Positions 57,946-64,000 of a stretch of 64,000 nt of DNA are shown here, in pieces. The position numbers and the translations under genes are program-made. The notes under the pieces were generated by a model. The model was not told the DNA's origin, searched no databases, and saw nothing but the letters and a program-made list of their open reading frames with translations. The stretch lies in the NCBI GenBank assembly GCA_030674185.1, contig JAPXFY010000208.1, forward strand, positions 1 to 64,000, given 5' to 3'. Position 1 is the stretch's first letter. Every line of letters begins with the position of its first letter. Origin of the DNA: Monoplex corrugatus. Lineage: Eukaryota > Mollusca > Gastropoda > Littorinimorpha > Ranellidae.

Positions 57946-58805
57946 GTTTCAAAGTCGTAAGTTAAAAATGCTTCTCCTATTTTAAAAGCAGTGACTAAAA
58001 ACATCGCGAAGTTCACTATGGTTCCCACAGAGTCGTCCGACATTTTTCAAATAAAAACTCATTATTAGTTATCGCTTTCAGTAACATCTAAATGATAAGA
58101 TTGACCTAATTGTAAAGAGTGTATTCAAACTGAAAATATATGTAATTTTCTTGCACATTTGGACAAAGTGGATATGAAATGTTGACAGTCACAGGCACAA
58201 AGTGGTATCTTTCTCAGTGTACTTAAAATAGCTTTAGTACTTTTCTGGATCTTTCAGGCAACCTCATAGTGGCAGGGATCTCAGCCAGCAATGAGAAACC
58301 AGCCAGAAGAAACCAGCCAACCAACCAGCCAGGAGGATCAAGGCAAACAGCCAGCCAGGAGGAGCCAGCCAGGTGTAACCAGCCAACCAGCCAGCCAGGA
58401 GGAATCGGTCAGGAGGAACCATCCAGGAGGAACCAGCCAAGAGGAGCCAGTCAACCAGCCAGTCAGGAGAACCAGCTAAGAAGAGCCAGCCAGCCAGCCA
58501 GCTTGAAATAACCAGCTAAGAAGAGCCAGCCAACCTGAATGAACCAGCCATGTACATGTAAGAATTTTCTTACTTCCAAATTACTGCCATTAAAATCCCA
58601 TTTTTCATTTAAAAGAGAAAAAAAAAGCCTCCGAAAAACTGTTCTTTTAGGCTTAACTAAATCTACTGTCAGTCGTAGCCAATTTTTGTTTCGTTGAAGG
58701 ATGTTAGGTCGATGTTGAAGACCTAATGCAGTTGATGCCTTCAGTGATATCTAAAGAGTAAGATCATCTACAAAAAGCATGAGAAAAAGCTCAATGAAAA
58801 CATTA
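57946..58805 (-). pseudogene. LINE copy 3 counterpart in copy C
   Basis: Minus strand: motif C block near 58750-58790, minisatellite 58269-58555, C-terminal remnant 57946-58262. Same deletions as 10440-11270. Confidence 0.65.
58269..58555 (-). repeat. Minisatellite in copy C (mirror of 10677-10960)
   Basis: CCAGCC polarity on the plus strand. Almost identical to its mirror. Confidence 0.92.
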
Positions 58806-59309
58806 CAGCACATTATTGACATTATAATATCCCAAGCTTTGCCATTTTGTAGATCACAGTATTGAGGCCAAAGCCAGAATGATCCCTTGTATATGCGTGT
58901 GGTTCTTGTGGGATTATCTTTTTCCTTTCTAAAGCTCAAGTGGGAGTTTTTCATCTTGTGAATTGTAGTGACCTGTCTGTGTGAAACGGGACAGAAATGA
59001 TAATAATAATGATAAGAAGATAACATTATCCCATTCCATTGAACCAGTTCCCTGTACCCTTATCATTAACTGTCCAAAAGTGAGGTAGGGGATGATGATG
59101 CACTCACGTTTAGAAACAAATAGTTGTTTTTTTCGGAAACTCAGAATGTCAATGAATTTAGGCCAATGACTCCTTTCATGGAGGAAATCATAAGACACAC
59201 ATATCTGTTCAACATACAATTAGTTAACATACTTCAATGTATATAGATGGGAATATTCGTAAATTACTAATATAGAAAAGGACAGTTGTTGTTTCCAAGT
59301 CGTACGTTC

Positions 59310-61290
59310 AAAATATCTTATTTTAAAGGCAGTGACCAAAAACATCCCGAAATTTACTATTGTTCCCACAGTCATCCGTCATTTTTCTAATAAAATGAAC
59401 CTCAGTTGTCGCCTTCAGTAACATCTAAATAATAACATTGTCTGACCTAATTGTACAGAGTATTCAAACTTGGATAAACTGGACATGAAGTGTTGACAAT
59501 GGTGTCTGTGAACATTTAACGGGGACACACTCATCCTAAACTGTGCCAGAGATTCCTCAACATCTTCACATAAAGTATTTCAATATACTTTGCTCTTGCA
59601 AATACAGGCTGAATTTTGCCATATAGTGAACAACGTGCACTGGTATCTAAGTGGTTACGCCAGTTATGACAGAAACTGCTGGGTAATCTTTCTTTCAATT
59701 CTTTACTGAATCATTTAAAGTCACTACACCCAAAAAGTCGAACTTCTTCAAAACTATTTTCACATAAAACGTTGTTTTTTTATCTTGGACAGCCAAGTTC
59801 CATGACCTTTTTCATGCATAGTGAATAACATTTTATATTTTTTTGAATACCTAGCTCCTGGCTGTTTCAGTAGTCGAAACCAATAGTTAATAACATCTAG
59901 ATAGCAGTAATAACAGTTATTTAGAGAGGAAATCGTCCCAGTTCTTCGTACACCATACTGTTTATTGTTGTGTTTCTTATGTGTAAAAATCTCGTGAAGG
60001 CATATGTATGTACCTGTTCAGGTTGATAACGTCTCTCATAACCCCAAGTTCCTGCACCATAAAGTAGTAACAGAACTACCTGAGCATCAAACAATTAAAA
60101 GAATATGTCTAGTGAATTACATTTAATCTTTCTCAGCGTACTTAAAATAGCTTTAACACTTTCTGGAACTTTCTGGCAACCTCGAAGTGGCAGTTGGTCT
60201 CCAGAATCTTCAGACAACCTCGTTGTGTCAGCCAGCAAACAAAGCCACAGAAGAAACCAGCGAACCAACCAGGCAAGAGGAGCAAAGCAAACAGCCCAGA
60301 CAGTCAGGAGGAATCAGCCAGCCAGGAGGAACCAGCCACCAAGCCAGGAGGAGCCAGCAAGCTAGCCAGGAGGAACCAGCCACCAAGCCAGGACGAGCCA
60401 GTAAGCTAGCCCGGAGGAACCAGCGAGGACGAACCAGCGAGGAGGAGCCAGCCAGGAGGACCCAGCCAGGAGGAATCAATCAAGAGGAGCCACTCAGGAG
60501 GAATTAGTCAAGAGGAGCCAACCAAGAGGAGCCAGCCAACCACCCAGCTTGGAAAACCAGCCAAATACATGTAAGAATTTACTACTTCCAAATTACTGCC
60601 ATTAAAATCCCATTTTCCTTTTGAATCAAGAAAACCACCTTCTAAAAGACTGAACTAAATTTACTGTCAATCGTAGCCTCTTTTTTTCTCGTTGAAGGAT
60701 GTTAAGTTGATGTTGAAGACCTAGCGCAGTTGAAGCCTTCAGTGACATCTAAAGAGTGAGATCATCTACAAAAAGCATGCGTAAAAGCTCTATTGCATCT
60801 GAAGCGAACGTAACACCATGTTTTCCGCTTAGAATAATTATCTTTTCAAGTTCATTGATCAGCAGAGAAAACAGGATAGGACTTTCAATGCAACCTTGCC
60901 TTAGGTCTTGAAGGCAGTCAAATAAATGGTAATATCCATTTTACTATAACATAATACACATGCTTTAACTGTTGCGTACAGTGCTTGGATAATTTTGAAC
61001 ATCTTCCCTTGATACCCATTCGTGATAATACAGACCATTAAACATTCTATTCACGGTGTTATATGTTTTTTTTAAATCTATAAAGGCAATGTCGAGGTTT
61101 GTTTTTTGTTGTTGTCTATTTCTAAATTAATATTTTTCAATTAGTGTTCGTAAAGTGAATATATGATCCATTGTAGACCGACCCTTCCTGAATGCTGCAT
61201 GAGCTATTATGAGAGAGCTTAAGAAACAGGTGTTTTCTTCCTTCAAGTTTGTCTATAAGCCATACCTCCAGTTTGATGTTAATCACGTTA
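59310..61290 (-). pseudogene. LINE copy 2 counterpart in copy C
   Basis: Minus strand: RT palm region 61290-60565 ('AFRKGRSTMDHIFTL' near 61150-61200, 'LFVDDLTL' region near 60745-60780), minisatellite 60560-60228, thumb and C-terminal part 60220-59310. One mutated base changes the LINE motif C context ('GATCTCACTC'). Confidence 0.7.
60228..60560 (-). repeat. Minisatellite in copy C (mirror of 8666-9003)
   Basis: CCAGCC polarity on the plus strand. Same unit types as its mirror. Confidence 0.92.
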
Positions 61291-61763
61291 ATGTGAAGAT
61301 GGTGCTACATGTAACTGCATCAAAATGAGATCAATTGAAATATGCATCAAAATGAGATCCATTGAAATATGCAAATACAAATACAATTCAAATTAAGGTG
61401 GATTAGAGACAGACTGAAACATGAGAGAAGGAACGCACCATTGATTTCATATGCTGATTTATTTGATTGATTTAATTGAGTAAATGACAAACTGATGTTA
61501 TATCTTTCTGTTTCAGGAAATGGACATGGTGTCTTCTCCCTCCCCTCTGCCCTCATTCCCTGCACCCCTCCTCATCCCTTCTCCCTACCGTTGTTTCCGT
61601 AGGGTCTTTCTTGGAAGTTTGATTATGCTTCAATCTTGTGCATCCCCCTCCTTGTGGGAAGGGTAACCACAATCACATTGGCTTCTGTTGGCTTGTGAAT
61701 TTGTCAATTCATCCAGTTCTTCAGGATGTTTGACAGAGTTGTGTGTGAACTCAGGCACAGGTC
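61291..61763. other. Spacer, mirror of 7451-7949
   Basis: Plus-strand acceptor-like tract plus CAG near 61500-61517, followed by 'EMDMVSSPSPLPSFP' and soon a stop. No gene model supported. Confidence 0.4.
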
Positions 61764-63226
61764 AAATGGTCAGCTGACTTGTCAGCTTCTGCGTATGTGT
61801 ATCGAGTGCTTGCGCCTCATCACGGCATCGATCTGCTACCCTCTGTCTCCTGTCTTTCTTCTAGATCTTCCTGGCTGCTCGATCATCCTGACTGGCTGAC
61901 TGACTCCTCCTGGCTGAGTGACTGACTGATTCCTTCTGGTTGGTTGCTCCTGACTGTTCCTCCTGGCTCTCTGGTTGGATGGTTCCTCCTGACTGGCTCT
62001 TCCTGGCAGTTTGGTTGGTCGGCTCTTCCTGACCGGCTCCTCCTGGCTGGCTGGTTGGCTGGCTCCACTTGGTTGGTTCCTCCTAGCTGGCTGGTTGGCT
62101 TGCTCCTCTTGGCTGGTTCCTCCTGATTGGCTGGTTTGCTGGCTCTTGGCTGGTTCCTCCTGGCCAGCCAGCCAGGAGGACAAGCAAGTCAGCCAACCAG
62201 CAGGAATCAACCAGGAGCCATCCAACAAGCCATCTAGGAGAATCCAGCCAGTCAGTAGAAGCCAGGCAGTTAGACAGCCAGGAGGGGTCAGCCAACAGGA
62301 GCCAGGTGCTCCAGAGATTCCCTCTTCTGCGATGGTTGTCTGTTTGGTGAATGGCAGAGCAAGTGGAGATCCTGGTGTGGAATGTTACGGGGAAGTGGGA
62401 TGGGAATCTTCAGAACACTCTGGACAAGTCTTGTGGCTATGGGATAGGCGACATGGACGCATGTCAAGTATTTCGGCTGCAGATTTGGCTGGGGTGTTCT
62501 GTTGACAACCTGAAAGCTATCTCCGGCGTTCCCGAGACCGGTCCCAGGTGATCCTCTCTGTCTGGATCCTTCAGGCAACCTCGTAGAGAAAGGGGTCTCA
62601 GCCAGGCATGAGAAGCTAGCCAGAAGAAACCACCCAAGCAACCAGCCAGCCATGATGAAACAGCCAACCTTCCAGCTGGGAGGAACTAGACAACAAGCCA
62701 GCTAGAAGGAACCGGCCATAAGGAGCCAGCCAACCAGCCAGCCAGGAGGAACCAGCCAAGAGGAGAGCCAATCACCCAGCCCAGCCTGGAGGAACCAGCG
62801 AAGAGGAGCCAGCCCACCACCAGCCAGCCAGGAGGAACCAGCCAAGAGCCAGCAAACCAGCCAATCAGGAGGAACCAGCCAAGAGGAGCAGCCAACCAGC
62901 CAGCTAGGAGGAACCAACCAAGTGGAGCCAGCCAACCAGCCAGCCAGGAGGAGCCAGTCAGGAAGAGCTGACCAACCAAACTGCCAGGAAGAGCCAGTCA
63001 GGAGGAACCATCCAACCAGAGAGCCAGGAGGAACAGTCAGGAGCAACCAACCAGAAGGAACCAGTCAGTCACTCAGCCAGGAGGAGTCAGTCAGCCAGTC
63101 AGGAGGATCAAGCAGCCAGGAAGATCTAGAAGAAAGACAGGAGACAGAGGGTAGCAGATCGATGCCGTGATGAGGCGTAAGCACTCAATACACATGCACG
63201 GAAGCTGACGAGTCAGTTGACCATTT
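61764..63226. mobile_element. Foldback-like element FB5 with terminal inverted repeats
   Basis: Ends AAATGGTCAGCTGACTTGTC (61764) and ...GTCAGTTGACCATTT (63226) are inverted. Plus-polarity minisatellite 61860-62160, polarity switch at about 62160 (CCTCCTGGCCAGCCAGCCAGGAGG, an interrupted palindrome), reverse-polarity minisatellite 62170-62300, core 62310-62590, reverse-polarity minisatellite 62600-63110. Mirror of FB1. Confidence 0.62.
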
Positions 63227-64000
63227 CTGTTAGTCTCTTCCTCCATCATTCCTGTCACTTTCTTGGCATTGCCGTCCCAACAGGCCTGCGTCCAGTGTCA
63301 ACTGGGATGTGAGCTGTCAGTGCTGGGGCTTTGCTGAACTCTACATTGCCTTCTGGGGAGGTATGTTTATTAGTATACATGTGCACTTAAAATGTGTTAA
63401 GTCACTACTTGCTAAATGTAACTATCAGTGAAAACATGATGGCATACGATTAACATTATAAAATCCCAAGCTGTGCCATTTTGTAGATCACAGTATTTGA
63501 GTCAAAGCTAGAATGAATAATCTCTTGTATATATGCATGTGGTTCTTGTGGGGTTTTCTCTTTTTCCTTTCTAAAGCAGAGGTGGTAGTTATTCATGTTG
63601 TGATTTTGTAATTTTGTAATAACCTGTCGGCGTGAAACGGGGCAGAAATGATAATGATAATGAATTAAACAAAGATAATATTGTCCCTTTCCATGGAACA
63701 AGATCCCTGTACCCTTATATTTCGAATGTCCAAAAGTGACTTGGGAGATGAAGTTGCACTCACATTTTGAAACTAATGCTGTTGGGGTTTTTTTTTCGGA
63801 AACTCGGCATGTTAATAAATTTAGGCCAACAGCCCCTTTCATGGAGGCAATCACAAGACGCACATTTTTGTTCAACATACAATTAACACATTTCAGTGTA
63901 TATACAGGGGAATGTTCGTAAACTACTAATGTCAAAAAGGACAGCTGTTGTTTCAAAGTTGTACATTCAAAATACTTCTCTTATCTTATAGGCAGTGACC
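63227..64000. other. Mirror of 5246-6012 (LINE 3' region) to the window end
   Basis: LINE tail sequence. The minus-strand ORF 63456-63956 is the least interrupted version of this tail ('CVNCMLNKNVRLVIASMKG') but shows no recognised domain. Confidence 0.45.

Larger units (their letters stand above)
49373..64000 (-). repeat. Segmental copy C (inverted)
   Basis: Reverse complement of copy A from about 5246 to 19937. It holds the empty site for the I/R1-group LINE (55293-55310) and the 3.5-kb part deleted in B (about 55400-58900). It runs out of the window. Confidence 0.88.

Noticed and set aside
1..64000. tRNA, rRNA or host protein-coding genes
   Set aside because: No cloverleaf, rRNA-like block or multi-exon host gene was recognised by eye; a scan with a tRNA finder and protein search would be needed to exclude small ones.

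Overview
This window reads as repeat-dense, non-coding eukaryotic (animal) chromosomal DNA. It carries remnants of several non-LTR retrotransposon families, a pogo/Tigger-type DNA transposon, polymerase-slippage minisatellites and microsatellites, no operons and no convincing host gene. A marine invertebrate such as a mollusc is a reasonable guess from the mix of elements, but nothing in the sequence proves it.

Layout. (1) Bases 1-3078 are the right-hand part of a Tigger/pogo DNA transposon. It has a transposase ORF with all three catalytic Asp but two frameshifts, then, after a single in-frame TAG, an OTU-type cysteine protease domain, a poly(A) signal, CA/GA microsatellites and a palindromic terminal inverted repeat. 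(2) Bases 3079-19937 are segmental copy A. (3) Bases 19938-25600 hold extra tandem units built from the same parts. (4) About 25810-42297 is copy B (direct orientation), extended to 45128 by sequence that copy A lacks. (5) Bases 45129-46557 are a unique spacer with remnants of another retroelement. (6) Bases 46558-64000 are copy C, inverted, and it runs out of the window. B and C therefore form a very large inverted repeat (arms of about 8.8 kb without the insertion, 1.43 kb spacer), and A is a third copy.

Each copy is built from the same modules: (a) a degenerate non-LTR reverse transcriptase interrupted at a fixed point, just after its 'SYMYL' segment, by a GGCTGG/TTCCTCCT minisatellite; (b) a foldback-like element whose long terminal inverted repeats are filled with the same kind of minisatellite around a ~290-bp core; (c) a rearranged RTE-like LINE made of three fragments in alternating orientation; (d) a CR1/jockey-like RT scrap; (e) unassigned spacer DNA. 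Copy B alone has a 5'-truncated but otherwise nearly intact I/R1-group LINE (33180-36309) flanked by a 14-15-bp target duplication; copies A and C hold the matching empty site. Copy B also lost about 3.5 kb present in A and C.

Almost all long ORFs in the minisatellites (Gly-Trp-Leu-Ala or Gln-Pro-Ala-Ser rich) are compositional artefacts: the arrays lack stops in several frames and vary in steps of four bases, not three. The two coding regions worth attention are the Tigger-OTU reading frame and the 997-codon RT-RNase H frame.
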